The position numbers were made by a program, and so were the translations under genes. A stretch of DNA of 46,350 bases from an uncultured Verrucomicrobia subdivision 3 bacterium (GTDB lineage: Bacteria > Verrucomicrobiota > Verrucomicrobiia > Limisphaerales > UBA11358): positions 1-46,350 of the forward strand of contig CAIXUZ010000070.1 of assembly GCA_903922735.1 (NCBI GenBank). The letters are read 5' to 3'. Positions 16,874 to 26,259 of the stretch are shown here, one piece after another. Numbering within the stretch: position 1 is the stretch's first letter; every line of letters begins with the position of its first letter. Under the pieces are notes generated by a model. It did no database searches and was not told the origin of the DNA. It saw only the letters and a list, made by a program, of their open reading frames with translations.

Positions 16874-18145
16874 TCACCGCCGCCAGCGCCGTTGACCTGA
16901 CCGCTCCTGTCGAGGCTGACTCCCTTGCTGCTGTGACCGTTGCGGGCGACTTTGATGCCGCTGCTGTGAAAAATGCCGGCCCTCTTCCCCGGGATTGTAA
17001 GGTGGAGCGGCAGCCGTGTAATTGAATCCTTCCGCCTTCTTCCGCACGATACCCCGGCCAATGAAACGTTCCAGCGCGCGCAACTCGGCGTGATCTTCGT
17101 TCGTCACAAAACTGATCGCATCACCAATCGCATTCGCACGACCCGTGCGGCCAATGCGATGGATATAATCTTCCACGTGCATCGGGAAATCATAGTTCAC
17201 CACATGCGAGATCCCGTCCACATCGATGCCGCGCGCCGCGATATCCGTGGCCACGAGCACCCGCACAGCGCCATCCTTGAAATCCTTCAACGCTTTCAGT
17301 CGCTGGTTCTGCGAGCGGTTCGAATGCAGTGTCGCGCAACGCACGCCTTTTTGCTCCAGTTGCCGTGCAAGCCGGTCGGCCGCATGTTTCATCCGCGAGA
17401 AGATCAGCACCATGTCCATCTGCGGGTCCTGCAACAAGTGAAGCAACAAAGCCGTCTTCAAATGCTTCGGAACTTCATAGACAAACTGCGTGACTGTCTC
17501 GGCGGGATTCGCCCGACGGCCAATTTGAATCACTTTCGGCGCGCGCTGAAATTCGTGCGTAAGTGATTCGATTTCCTTCGACAGCGTCGCCGAGAACATC
17601 AATGTCTGCCGCTGCTTCGGCAACGCCTGCACAATGCGGCGGATAGACGGCAGAAAACCCATATCCAACATCCGATCCGCCTCGTCCAGCACGAGATATT
17701 TTAACTGTGAAAAATCAGCGGCACGCTGCCCCATCAAATCCAATAAACGCCCCGGACATGCCACGACCACATCCGTGCCCGAGCGCAACGCGCGAATTTG
17801 CGGTTGTTCGCCCACACCGCCAAAAACCGTGGCCACCGTCAGCGGCAGATGTTTTGCGTAAGCCTTGATATTTTCTTCGATCTGCACCACCAACTCGCGG
17901 GTCGGCGCGATGACCAGAACCTTGGTGCCACGGCGCGGATTCGGCGGCAGCGCGGCGAGCTTCGTTAGGATGGGCAGAGTGAACGCCGCCGTCTTGCCCG
18001 TGCCGGTCTGCGCGATGCCGATAAGATCGTGGCCCGCAATAATCGGCGGGATGGCGGCCGTCTGGATCGGCGTCGGCTCCGTGTAACCGGCTTCCGAAAC
18101 GGCGCGCAATATTTTGGCATCAAGGCCAAGCACTTGGAATGACAT
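16874..18145 (-). CDS. DEAD-box ATP-dependent RNA helicase (RhlE-like)
   Basis: The 423-residue protein from the ATG at 18145 carries all helicase motifs in order: Q motif GYTEPTPIQ (20-28), Walker A AQTGTGKT (45-52), PTRELVVQI, VLDEADRMLDMGF, SATLS, VLVATDIAARGID, and HRIGRTGRA. A Gln/Arg/Ser-rich tail follows (QQRHQSRPQRSQQQGSQ), likely for RNA contact. Such enzymes unwind structured RNA and are often needed in the cold. A longer frame to 18244 adds 33 spacer-like residues. It is divergent from the J-domain gene. Confidence 0.95.
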   Translation of the reverse strand: MSFQVLGLDAKILRAVSEAGYTEPTPIQTAAIPPIIAGHDLIGIAQTGTGKTAAFTLPILTKLAALPPNPRRGTKVLVIAPTRELVVQIEENIKAYAKHLPLTVATVFGGVGEQPQIRALRSGTDVVVACPGRLLDLMGQRAADFSQLKYLVLDEADRMLDMGFLPSIRRIVQALPKQRQTLMFSATLSKEIESLTHEFQRAPKVIQIGRRANPAETVTQFVYEVPKHLKTALLLHLLQDPQMDMVLIFSRMKHAADRLARQLEQKGVRCATLHSNRSQNQRLKALKDFKDGAVRVLVATDIAARGIDVDGISHVVNYDFPMHVEDYIHRIGRTGRANAIGDAISFVTNEDHAELRALERFIGRGIVRKKAEGFNYTAAAPPYNPGEEGRHFSQQRHQSRPQRSQQQGSQPRQERSGQRRWRR

Positions 18146-18230
18146 AGTCGACAAAGATAGCAGCCTTTGAAGCAATAGCACGCAATTAACGGGATGGCGT
18201 GCCGCCGGAAAATCCCCTAACTTCGCGGCA

Positions 18231-18968
18231 GTGAAATCGGCCACACCAGACCATTACGCCACGCTCGGCCTGCACCAACGCTGCACCGACGCACAAATCC
18301 GCGCCGCCTACCGCGTGCTCGCCAAACAGCACCATCCGGATGTCAACGGCGGAGCGCGTGATGCCTTGGCCCGCACCCAAGAACTGAATGCCGCCTATGA
18401 AACCTTGCGCGACCCTGAACGCCGCACGGCTTACGACGACGAACTGTCAGCGCCGCAAAAATCTCACCCAACGAAACGCGCCGGCAATTTGTCCGGCAAC
18501 CTCACCACAGTAGTTCACCTGCGCCTCGAAGATTTTCTCCGCGGCACCAAACTGGAAATCTGCGTTAACGACCCAGCGAATCAGAACGGCACCGAAACCT
18601 ACAATCTTATCGTGCCACCCGATACCGCACCCGGAACGCATTTTAAGATTCCACGTACCGAACCATTCGAACGCGGCTTCGTTTCGGTGCGGGCCAAAGC
18701 GCGACCCGGTTTCCGCTTCAAACCGCGCGGTTCCGATTTGCGTTGTGACCTGAAAATCAAACCTGCACGCGCTTTGCAGGGCGGCACGGAAATGCTTCGC
18801 GGAATCACCGGCTCCATGCTGCGCGTACCGATTCCGCCCGGCGTTGGCCGCAATCAAATCATCCGTATTCCGAACGAAGGTTTGCCCAAACCCCGGGGCG
18901 GGCGCGGTGATTTGCTCGTGCGCATCACTTATCGCATCGAAGTCCACATCCGTCGATCCGACAAATAA
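18231..18968 (+). CDS. J-domain co-chaperone (CbpA/DnaJ type without zinc finger)
   Basis: The 245 residues start with a J domain (DHYATLGLHQRCTDAQIRAA, then KQHHPDVNGG with the essential HPD). The C-terminal DnaJ beta-sandwich domains follow (VHLRLEDFLRGTKLEI; IPPGVGRNQIIRIPNEGLPK). No Cys-rich zinc-finger and only a very short Gly-rich linker are present, as in CbpA-type proteins. It should stimulate a DnaK ATPase. GTG start at 18231, divergent from the DEAD-box gene. It is followed by the second small basic protein cassette. Confidence 0.92.
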   Translation: MKSATPDHYATLGLHQRCTDAQIRAAYRVLAKQHHPDVNGGARDALARTQELNAAYETLRDPERRTAYDDELSAPQKSHPTKRAGNLSGNLTTVVHLRLEDFLRGTKLEICVNDPANQNGTETYNLIVPPDTAPGTHFKIPRTEPFERGFVSVRAKARPGFRFKPRGSDLRCDLKIKPARALQGGTEMLRGITGSMLRVPIPPGVGRNQIIRIPNEGLPKPRGGRGDLLVRITYRIEVHIRRSDK

Positions 18969-18981
18969 ACGGGTTACGGCA

Positions 18982-19074
18982 TTTACAATCGTCAGGCCAG
19001 CCAGCACGATAGCCTTCCCTTCGGAGAAACTTCCATGCCGCAGGCAAGTCAAACCGCAGAAACAAAACAAAGTT
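18982..19074 (+). promoter_or_regulatory. Conserved leader element, copy 2, of the small basic protein cassette
   Basis: These 93 nt between the J-domain stop and the ATG at 19075 are similar, block by block, to the leader at 16149-16239, with the same order of conserved blocks. GCCTTCCCTTCGGAGAAACT and the following CAGGC correspond to copy 1. Similarity continues to within about 20 nt of the start codon, although the encoded proteins have diverged strongly. Confidence 0.55.
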
Positions 19075-19200
19075 ATGGGTGACAAATCCCCGAAAGCCAA
19101 CCAGAAGAAGTCCGGCCAGAAAAACGCCAAGGTCAGCAGCGCCAACGCCAAGAAAAGCGCCGCCATCGCCAACAAACAGGCCGCCGGCAAGAAGAAGTAG
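19075..19200 (+). CDS. Small lysine/alanine-rich basic protein (41 residues)
   Basis: The product begins MGDKSPKANQKKSGQKNAK and ends KQAAGKKK. It is about one-third Lys, hydrophilic and probably disordered or helical. I believe very similar short proteins occur in many environmental bacteria, with no known function. Its leader and trailing hairpin are paralogous to those of the 22-residue gene at 16240. A nucleic-acid or ribosome association is plausible from charge only. Confidence 0.7.
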   Translation: MGDKSPKANQKKSGQKNAKVSSANAKKSAAIANKQAAGKKK

Positions 19201-19208
19201 TCTTCAAA

Positions 19209-19242
19209 CCGTCTCTCCAGAAAATCAAATCTGGAGAGACGG
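19209..19242 (+). terminator. Perfect 13-bp hairpin after the small basic gene, copy 2
   Basis: CCGTCTCTCCAGA (19209-19221) pairs with TCTGGAGAGACGG (19230-19242) around an 8-nt loop, 8 nt after the TAG at 19198-19200. As in copy 1 no T-run follows. It also lies 18 nt beyond the stop of the convergent esterase gene. Confidence 0.7.
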
Positions 19243-19259
19243 GTCTTCCGTCCTGCAAA

Positions 19260-20063
19260 TTACTTTCCGGTTTCGCCGGGATGCTCCTTGAAGAATTTCA
19301 CGATCAATGCCGGCGCGCTGGAATTAAACTGGTGTCCGCCCGGATAAATGAACGACACGAATGGCGTGCCGCCGGTTGACGGATAAAGGGTGCACTGTTG
19401 GCCCCACGGTTCGCCGGTCGCGGCACAGCCATTGACTTTGCGCAAAGTGTCCATGGTCAATTTCTGCCATTCAAATTTCACGAGCATATCATTCTCGGCC
19501 GCCAGATGCATCGCCGGCTTGGGTGAGAGCTGCCCCGCGTATTTTGCCGCGGCGGCGGAAGGGGCGACGGCCGCAAAAATATTCCCACGCGCTAACCATA
19601 GCAAATAGGTGAAACCGCCGCCGTTGGAATGGCCGGTGCTGTAAATCCGTTTCGTATCCACCTTGCAGTCCTGCTTGAGCCGCGCAAGCACGGCATCAAA
19701 AAATTTGAGGTCGCGATCACCTTGATCACCCATAGCTGACTGCCAGCCGGGAAGCTTCCCCTCCGGGTCGGTGAGTTTGCCAGGCGTGTTCAGCCCCTGC
19801 ATATAAACCACAATGGCTTCCGGCCAGTGCCGTTCAATAGCAAAACCGCGCGCCACCTGCCGCGCATTGCCGCCGTGACCGTGAAACACAAACACCACCG
19901 GCGTGCTGCTGGTTTTTGCCGAGGCCGGAACATAAACCCAAGCCGTGCGAGCCACATCGGCCACGGTAAAATCCATCTGCTGCAAACCATCCGCCACCGC
20001 CCCGCGCCCAAAGATGCTCACGAATATCAGCAGCGCAAACAGCCAACGCCATTTTATTTGCAT
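19260..20063 (-). CDS. Secreted alpha/beta-hydrolase esterase (PHB depolymerase / LpqC-like)
   Basis: The 267 residues begin with a signal peptide (WLFALLIFVSIFGRGAVA). The core shows an oxyanion-hole segment VVFVFHGHGGNARQ, a nucleophile elbow GHSNGGG (Ser146), a likely Asp in AENDMLVKF and His in YPGGHQFN. This group contains poly(3-hydroxybutyrate) depolymerases, feruloyl and acetyl-xylan esterases. In a carbohydrate-degrading bacterium an ester-removing role on polysaccharides is as likely as PHB hydrolysis. It stands alone, divergent from the NIPSNAP gene. Confidence 0.85.
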   Translation of the reverse strand: MQIKWRWLFALLIFVSIFGRGAVADGLQQMDFTVADVARTAWVYVPASAKTSSTPVVFVFHGHGGNARQVARGFAIERHWPEAIVVYMQGLNTPGKLTDPEGKLPGWQSAMGDQGDRDLKFFDAVLARLKQDCKVDTKRIYSTGHSNGGGFTYLLWLARGNIFAAVAPSAAAAKYAGQLSPKPAMHLAAENDMLVKFEWQKLTMDTLRKVNGCAATGEPWGQQCTLYPSTGGTPFVSFIYPGGHQFNSSAPALIVKFFKEHPGETGK

Positions 20064-20184
20064 ACCTTATGAGACGCCCAGCCGACGAAAATGTTACCGG
20101 AAAGTAACGCTCACTTTTACCTCTCCGCCCGACAGCTTGAAAAAAAGATTCGACGGAATACGCCAGAACGACCAAATTCCCCCC

Positions 20185-20973
20185 ATGCATTCACGCCTTA
20201 TTCTCACCATCCCCGCCCTGTTCACTTTTTTGATTACCCTGCCAGGCCAACCCGCCTGCGTTGCCGCTGCGGATTCAGACAAGCCACAGTATTATGAACT
20301 GCGGACTTACACGACCAAATCCGCCGAGCAACAGCAACGCATCAACGACTATTGGCAGCAAGCCGGGGTCCCCGCCTACAACCGCATCGGCATCCGGCCC
20401 ATCGGGGTTTTCACAGAAATCCAAGACTCCGCGACCAACAAAATTTATGTGCTCATTCCCTGTGATTCAGCGGAAGCCTTCGGGACCATTCCCGCGAAGC
20501 TCACCGCCGACAAGAATTACCAGAAAGCGGCGGCTGAATTCCTAGATGCCCCCAAAACCAACGCCGCTTACGAAAGCCTTCAAAGTTCGCTCCTCGTGGC
20601 CTTCGATGGCATGAAGCATCTGGTCGTTCCGCCGCCAACCAAACGTCCCACCGTGTTTGAGCTGCGCACCTACATCAGCCCCAGCGAAAACAAGGGCTTG
20701 AACAAAATCCATATGTTCGAAAGCGGCGAAATCACCGTGATGAAGGAAGTCGGGCTCGCGCCGATTTTTTACGGCCGCACCGTGATCGGTTCACCAATGC
20801 CGAGCCTGGTTTACATGACCTGCGGTGAAGATATGGATGCTCACAAGAAGCATTGGGCGGGGTTTGGAGCGGCACCCGTCTGGAAACAATTGAAGGACGA
20901 CCCGCAATATAAAGACAACATGAACGGCATCATCAAGGCCATCCTAAAGCGCACTCCCGCCTCGCAGATTTAA
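20185..20973 (+). CDS. Secreted NIPSNAP-family protein
   Basis: From the ATG at 20185 the 262 residues begin with a signal peptide (RLILTIPALFTFLITLPG, then CVAAADS). They contain two tandem ferredoxin-like alpha/beta-barrel NIPSNAP domains: YYELRTYTTKSAEQQQRI and VFELRTYISPSENKGLNK. This two-domain exported form is common in Verrucomicrobia and Planctomycetes; its biochemical role is unknown. The longer reading frame upstream overlaps the divergent esterase gene and shows no protein-like sequence. Confidence 0.88.
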   Translation: MHSRLILTIPALFTFLITLPGQPACVAAADSDKPQYYELRTYTTKSAEQQQRINDYWQQAGVPAYNRIGIRPIGVFTEIQDSATNKIYVLIPCDSAEAFGTIPAKLTADKNYQKAAAEFLDAPKTNAAYESLQSSLLVAFDGMKHLVVPPPTKRPTVFELRTYISPSENKGLNKIHMFESGEITVMKEVGLAPIFYGRTVIGSPMPSLVYMTCGEDMDAHKKHWAGFGAAPVWKQLKDDPQYKDNMNGIIKAILKRTPASQI

Positions 20974-21052
20974 CGTTTTTTTTGCGCGCCCAAATTGCGA
21001 GAAGCAGAATTGAATTAGAGACCGTTGCAAATTCATTAAAGCACCCTGCCCA

Positions 21053-23353
21053 ATGCTGAAAACAATCTGTTCACCAGATGTTTCCCCTACGCATAACGCT
21101 TTCATCACCGGCGTCCGATCCTTGATAATTCTGGCCGGCTTTGCGGTTTCAGCATTTACTGCTGAACCGATTCCGCCGCTGCCGGTCACCCCACCGGCTG
21201 GGCATCCTCGTTTGTTCGTACGGTCAAACGATGTGGCCGGCCTGAAGGCGCGGATGACCGATCCTATTTTTGGAAAAGCGTGGCGGCAAGTGCTGGTCCA
21301 CAGCACGAGCACATTTGATGGGACGCTGGCAGCCACTCCGGCCAATTATGTCCCCCGCATTCATGACGTGGGCGAAGCCTGCGCGTTGCGTTACCTGCTT
21401 GAGGGAGATGTCGCCCAAGGGAAAAAAGCCATTGCCATCATGCGCCAAGTACTGCCGAGCGTGACCTACCCCGAGCAACAGGACATCACCCGGGCCAAAG
21501 GGGCGACCATCCTCACCGCGGCCATCGTCTACGACTGGTGCTATCCGCTGCTTTCGCCCGTGGATCGCGCGTTATTCATCACCCACATGAAGCGCATCGC
21601 CAAACTCACCGAGATCGGCTATCCGCCGGTGAAGGGAAGCGCGATCACCGGTCACAGCGGCGAGGCCCAGCTCATGCGCGACCAGCTGGGCGCCGGCATC
21701 GCCACCTACGACGAGGATCGGGAGATGTATCAGTTCGCCGCCCGCCGGTTCTTCGCCGAGTTCGTTCCGGCGCGGAACTTCTGGTATCCGGGGAACTGGC
21801 ACCATCAGGGCAGCAGCTATGGACCGTATCGTTTTCAATGGGAGATGTTCGCCTCATGGATTTTTAAACGCATGTCGGGTGTGGATGTCTTCAACCCTGA
21901 TCAAGGACAGGTTCCCTATGCCTGGGTCTACGCTCAGCGCCCGGATGGCATCCTCATGGCCGATGGCGACTGCGCAAGCATCCTCAAGCGAACCACCGAA
22001 TCGCCGTTCCCCAACTTTTCGACCCTGCTGGCGGCAAATTATTATCATGATGAAGTTCTCAATGGTGTGGTCATGCGCCAAAATCAGGCGCGGGATCGGT
22101 TGTCGAATAGTATCTGGTTTTTCCTGTTCGCCGATCCCGGATTGGGTACCAAGCCGGTTTCCTCCCTGCCACTGTCCCGCTACTTTCCTGATCCTGCCGG
22201 GCGTCTGGTCGCTCGCACCGGCTGGGGTGAAGGCCCCACCGCCCCGGTGGCTTTGGCCGAGATGAAGATCTCGCCTTGGATGTTCAACAACCACCAGCAT
22301 CTTGATGCTGGCAACTTTCAGGTGTGGTATAAGGGCTCGCTCGCCTGCGGTTCCGGCGCCTATCACTACGGTTCCAGCCACGACATCAACTACTACAAAC
22401 GCACGATTGCCCACAACACCGTTACCGTCTTTGACCCTGGTGAGACCTTCACCTGGGGCAAGGCGATGCCTGTGGCCAATGATGGCGGCCAGCGCTGGCC
22501 AGCCCAATCCATCGAGCCCGCCACCCTCACGATCTTAAAGAATCAGGGACACGAAGTTGGCCGCGTTTTGGCCCATGCCATCGGACCTGATTCGGTCAAA
22601 CCGCTGTTCAGCCATCTGGCCGGTGACCTTACCGGAGCCTATTCCAAGAAAGTGGAACGCTTCATCCGCTCCTTCGTTTTCCTCAATCTGGATGATCCGA
22701 AGCATCCCGCGGCATTGCTAGTATACGATCGGGTGCGGTCAGCGAACCCGTCGTTCAAAAAGACCTGGCTGCTGCACTGCCCAGATCAGCCGGCTTTGGC
22801 CGGGCCAGGGTTCACGGTGCACGGCGCCTGGGGCGGACGCATGGACGCCAGCGTGGTCCTGCCCGCCAAGGGGGATGTTCTCTTGGAAACCATCGGCGGC
22901 ACCGGAAATGAATTCAAAATCAACGGAACCAACTATCCAGCTGACTCCACCAAGGGTGTCGGCCCCGAATACGAGAATTTCGGTTGGCGTATTGAGTTGT
23001 CGCCCAAGACCCAGCGGAATGATGACCGCTTTCTGGTCGTCATGCAAATGATGGACGACGGAGCTTCCGCCGTACCATTACCGCTGACTCGCATGGAAGG
23101 CGAAGGCTGGACGGGCGAAGTGATCGCTAATCGCGCCGTCATCTTCCCCAAAGGTTACATTGATCTCAACCAGGTGAGCTTCCGGTTGGCTGCGCCCACC
23201 CATTGTCTCGTCACCGGGGCAGCCGTCGGCACCTGGAGCATCCGTTGCGGCGACACCATCCAAACCGCGACGGTCACCGATACCGGCCGGGTTCTGGAGT
23301 TCACCGCTCCGGCTGGTGCGGTTGAAGTGGTGAAAACCGCTTCGCCATTATAA
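21053..23353 (+). CDS. Secreted heparinase II/III-like polysaccharide lyase
   Basis: The 766-residue protein has an N-terminal hydrophobic signal segment (LIILAGFAVSAFTAEP). An (alpha/alpha)n toroid follows (HPRLFVRSNDVAGLKARM; DVGEACALRYLLEGD; TILTAAIVYDWCYPLLS). The heparinase II/III beta-sandwich, around residues 412-470, contains NNHQHLDAGNFQVWYKG, SGAYHYGSS and the diagnostic TIAHNTVTVFDPGE. In this superfamily His, Tyr and Arg/Asn drive beta-elimination of uronate-containing chains, but substrates vary widely (heparin, alginate, ulvan and others). It is monocistronic here, 4.8 kb from the GH79-containing operon. Confidence 0.85.
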   Translation: MLKTICSPDVSPTHNAFITGVRSLIILAGFAVSAFTAEPIPPLPVTPPAGHPRLFVRSNDVAGLKARMTDPIFGKAWRQVLVHSTSTFDGTLAATPANYVPRIHDVGEACALRYLLEGDVAQGKKAIAIMRQVLPSVTYPEQQDITRAKGATILTAAIVYDWCYPLLSPVDRALFITHMKRIAKLTEIGYPPVKGSAITGHSGEAQLMRDQLGAGIATYDEDREMYQFAARRFFAEFVPARNFWYPGNWHHQGSSYGPYRFQWEMFASWIFKRMSGVDVFNPDQGQVPYAWVYAQRPDGILMADGDCASILKRTTESPFPNFSTLLAANYYHDEVLNGVVMRQNQARDRLSNSIWFFLFADPGLGTKPVSSLPLSRYFPDPAGRLVARTGWGEGPTAPVALAEMKISPWMFNNHQHLDAGNFQVWYKGSLACGSGAYHYGSSHDINYYKRTIAHNTVTVFDPGETFTWGKAMPVANDGGQRWPAQSIEPATLTILKNQGHEVGRVLAHAIGPDSVKPLFSHLAGDLTGAYSKKVERFIRSFVFLNLDDPKHPAALLVYDRVRSANPSFKKTWLLHCPDQPALAGPGFTVHGAWGGRMDASVVLPAKGDVLLETIGGTGNEFKINGTNYPADSTKGVGPEYENFGWRIELSPKTQRNDDRFLVVMQMMDDGASAVPLPLTRMEGEGWTGEVIANRAVIFPKGYIDLNQVSFRLAAPTHCLVTGAAVGTWSIRCGDTIQTATVTDTGRVLEFTAPAGAVEVVKTASPL

Positions 23354-23602
23354 ACTGCCATTCCCCCTGCGCATATCGGGGTAAAATGCAGAAAGAACGT
23401 TAAGGCACCATCAGATTGGGTTTTATCAATTCAACCCGACGCCGAGGGAAAGGGGGGAGATATTTCCAAAGTTTTTAAAATGTCCCGCTGCCGCATTATC
23501 TAATTTCACTTCAGTTGTGATGGCGGTTTTCAGCTAAAGCCCGACGCGCGTAATAAGTGCGCGATTGATTCGCAGCGAAGAAAACAGCTATTGTGTTCCT
23601 TT

Positions 23603-23938
23603 ATGAGCAAACCTGCCGCCTGCCCGATGTGCGAAATGCCCGAAATTCTGGAACACGCCGTTCGCTATGAATGCGTCACCTGCGGCCATGAATGGGAACG
23701 CACACCCGAACCGGAAGCCGCCGCCGGTCCCCGCGTCGTCAAGGACGCCCACGGCAATGTGCTTGCCGACGGCGATTGCGTCATCTTGATTAAAGACCTG
23801 AAACTCGGCGGCTCGTCAGTGCTCAAGGGCGGCTCGAAGTCCAAACCCATCCGGCTCGTGGATGGCGACCACGAAATCTCCTGCAAAGTTGACGGCATCG
23901 CCGTCGGCCTGAAAGCCTGCTTTGTAAAGAAGGCGTGA
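23603..23938 (+). CDS. PhnA/YjdM-like zinc-ribbon protein
   Basis: The 111 residues begin SKPAACPMCEMPEILEHAV and continue with YECVTCGHEW, giving a Cys4 zinc ribbon. The PhnA C-terminal domain follows: VKDAHGNVLADGDCVILIKD, LGGSSVLKGGSKSKPIRL and CKVDGIAVGLKACFVKKA. Despite its old name the family is not part of C-P lyase and its role is unclear. The ATG at 23603 is preferred over a TTG at 23591. The gene stands 62 nt before uvrB. Confidence 0.92.
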   Translation: MSKPAACPMCEMPEILEHAVRYECVTCGHEWERTPEPEAAAGPRVVKDAHGNVLADGDCVILIKDLKLGGSSVLKGGSKSKPIRLVDGDHEISCKVDGIAVGLKACFVKKA

Positions 23939-24000
23939 AGCGCGCCGCCTTGACTCCGGCGGGAGTTTGACACGATTCAATTCCGGTCTATTTTCGTCCC

Positions 24001-26025
24001 GTGTTTGAACTCATTTCCGATTACGCGCCCGCCGGCGACCAACCGCAGGCCATTGAAAAGCTGACCGCCGGAATTCTCTCCGGGACAAAGCATCAGACGC
24101 TACTGGGCGTCACAGGTTCGGGCAAGACTTTCACCGTGGCCAACGTCATCAAGAACGTGAACAAGCCAACGCTCGTCATTTCACACAACAAGACGCTCGC
24201 CGCACAGCTTTACGCAGAGTTCAAAAGCTTTTTCCCGAAAAACGCCGTCGAATATTTTGTCAGCTACTTTGATTTTTACCAGCCGGAAGCCTATATCCCG
24301 CGCACCGACACGTTCATCGAAAAAGATTCCAGCGTGAACGACGACATCGAGCGGATGCGCCTGTCCACGATGGCCTCGCTCTTCACCCGGCGCGATGTCA
24401 TTGTCGTCGCCAGCGTATCGTGCATCTACGGCATCGGCAGCAAGGAAGATTACGAATCGCTCGTCGTCCCCGTCCGCGTCGGCATGGAGATTTCGCGCGA
24501 GCAATTTCTTTCCCGCCTCGTGGACTTGCAATATTCGCGCAACGACATCGCCTTCGAGCGCGGCAATTTCCGCGTGCGCGGCGATACGGTGGAAGTCTGG
24601 CCCGCCGGCCGCGAAGACGGCCTGCGCCTAGAATTCTTTGGTGAAGAAATTGAAAAGCTCACCCGCTTCGAGCCGTTGACGGGAAACAAAATCGAGTCAC
24701 TACAATCGAACATGATTTTTCCGGCGAAACAGTTCGTGACGACCGGCGAAAAGATGAAGAGCGCCATCCTCGGCATTCGCGAGGAACTCGGCACACGCAT
24801 CGCCGTATTTGAGCGGGATGGCAAATTGCTCGAAGCGCAGCGCATCAAGATGCGCACCGAGTTTGATCTGGAGATGATGGAAGAAATGGGTTTTTGTTCC
24901 GGCATCGAGAATTATTCCCGACACATCGCGAACCGGTTGCCCGGTTCGCGACCGACGACGCTGTTTGATTTTTTCCCGGATGATTACCTGCTGGTGATCG
25001 ACGAATCGCACGTCACGGTTCCGCAGATCGGCGGCATGTATGAAGGCGACAAGTCCCGCAAGACAGTGCTCGTGGATCACGGTTTCCGCCTGCCGAGCGC
25101 GCTGGATAACCGGCCGGTAAACTTTCTCGAATTCCAAGGGATGCAGAACCAGACAATCTACGTCAGCGCCACGCCGGCGCCACGCGAAATCGGCTGGTCA
25201 CAAGGCAAGGTCGTTGAATTAGTCGTGCGCCCAACCGGTTTGATTGATCCCAAGGTCACCATCAAGCCGCTTAAGGGGCAGATTGATGATTTGATGGAGG
25301 AAGTCCGCCAGCGTAGCGACAAGAAAGAACGCACGCTCGTCACGACGCTCACCAAGCGCACGGCTGAGGAGCTGACCGATTACCTGCGTGATATCGGCAT
25401 TCGTGTGCAATATCTCCATAGTGATATTGATGCGATTGAACGGGTCGAGATTCTCCGCTCCCTCCGCAAAGGTGAATTCGACGTACTGGTCGGCATCAAC
25501 TTGTTGCGTGAAGGCCTGGATCTGCCGGAAGTTTCCCTCGTCGCGATTCTCGATGCGGACAAGGAAGGTTTTCTGCGCAGCGAAACCAGTTTGATCCAGA
25601 CCGCCGGCCGCGCCGCACGGCATCTGAACGGCGAAGTGATTCTTTACGCCGATGTGATGACGCAAAGCATACAGAAATTTCTCGCCGTCACTGAGAAACG
25701 CCGCGTGCGTCAGGTTGCCTATAACACCGAGCACAACATCACACCCCGCAGCGTCAGCCGCGCGGTGGAGGAAAGCCTGGCCGTGCAGGAAGATCAGCAC
25801 GCCGCTGCCGCCGGTCTATTGCGCGAGACCACGACCGATCTGGATGTGACCGAAACCATCCGCGAACTCGAGGGCGAAATGCTCACAGCGGCGGAGAATT
25901 TGCAGTTTGAAAAGGCAGCGTTGCTTCGCGACCAGATCCGGGAATTAAAAAACCTGATTGAGGGCGGCAAACCGGAAACCAATCCTAGGCCGGTGAGTTA
26001 TCGCAAAACTAGACGAAGGAGGTAA
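24001..26025 (+). CDS. uvrB: Excinuclease ABC subunit B
   Basis: The full-length 674-residue UvrB begins at a GTG. It has Walker A GVTGSGKT (36-43), the damage-probing beta-hairpin [20 protein letters not shown] (about 92-111), [14 protein letters not shown], the helicase motifs [17 protein letters not shown] and [14 protein letters not shown], and the C-terminal UVR motif ([20 protein letters not shown]) that contacts UvrC. It verifies DNA lesions in nucleotide excision repair with UvrA and UvrC, which are not in this window. Confidence 0.98.
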   Translation: MFELISDYAPAGDQPQAIEKLTAGILSGTKHQTLLGVTGSGKTFTVANVIKNVNKPTLVISHNKTLAAQLYAEFKSFFPKNAVEYFVSYFDFYQPEAYIPRTDTFIEKDSSVNDDIERMRLSTMASLFTRRDVIVVASVSCIYGIGSKEDYESLVVPVRVGMEISREQFLSRLVDLQYSRNDIAFERGNFRVRGDTVEVWPAGREDGLRLEFFGEEIEKLTRFEPLTGNKIESLQSNMIFPAKQFVTTGEKMKSAILGIREELGTRIAVFERDGKLLEAQRIKMRTEFDLEMMEEMGFCSGIENYSRHIANRLPGSRPTTLFDFFPDDYLLVIDESHVTVPQIGGMYEGDKSRKTVLVDHGFRLPSALDNRPVNFLEFQGMQNQTIYVSATPAPREIGWSQGKVVELVVRPTGLIDPKVTIKPLKGQIDDLMEEVRQRSDKKERTLVTTLTKRTAEELTDYLRDIGIRVQYLHSDIDAIERVEILRSLRKGEFDVLVGINLLREGLDLPEVSLVAILDADKEGFLRSETSLIQTAGRAARHLNGEVILYADVMTQSIQKFLAVTEKRRVRQVAYNTEHNITPRSVSRAVEESLAVQEDQHAAAAGLLRETTTDLDVTETIRELEGEMLTAAENLQFEKAALLRDQIRELKNLIEGGKPETNPRPVSYRKTRRRR

Positions 26026-26259
26026 TTTGTTTCGCCACGTTTGCGCTTTGCCGGCACAGTCAGACAGGCGAGGTTTGCGTGCCGCGGGTCCGATAAGACA
26101 ACCCCAGAAGCAAAATCCAGACAAATACCGACCCGCAAAATTATAAGCCCGGTTTTTTTCAGGGGACGACAAAAATCCGGCGCAGAACCTGAACGGAATA
26201 CAAGAAATCGCGCCTTGTTTTTAATCCTCCTGTCACGCATCTTGCTGACGTTTTCGGCA

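Noticed and set aside
26052..26084. 6-bp inverted repeat CGGCAC...GTGCCG as a uvrB terminator
   Set aside because: The loop is about 21 nt long and no T-run follows, so it is not a convincing terminator.
26041..26259. N-terminal extension of the holin-4-like protein from a TTG at 26041
   Set aside because: The 73 extra residues are polar spacer-like sequence and the family starts at the membrane region; the ATG at 26260 is better.
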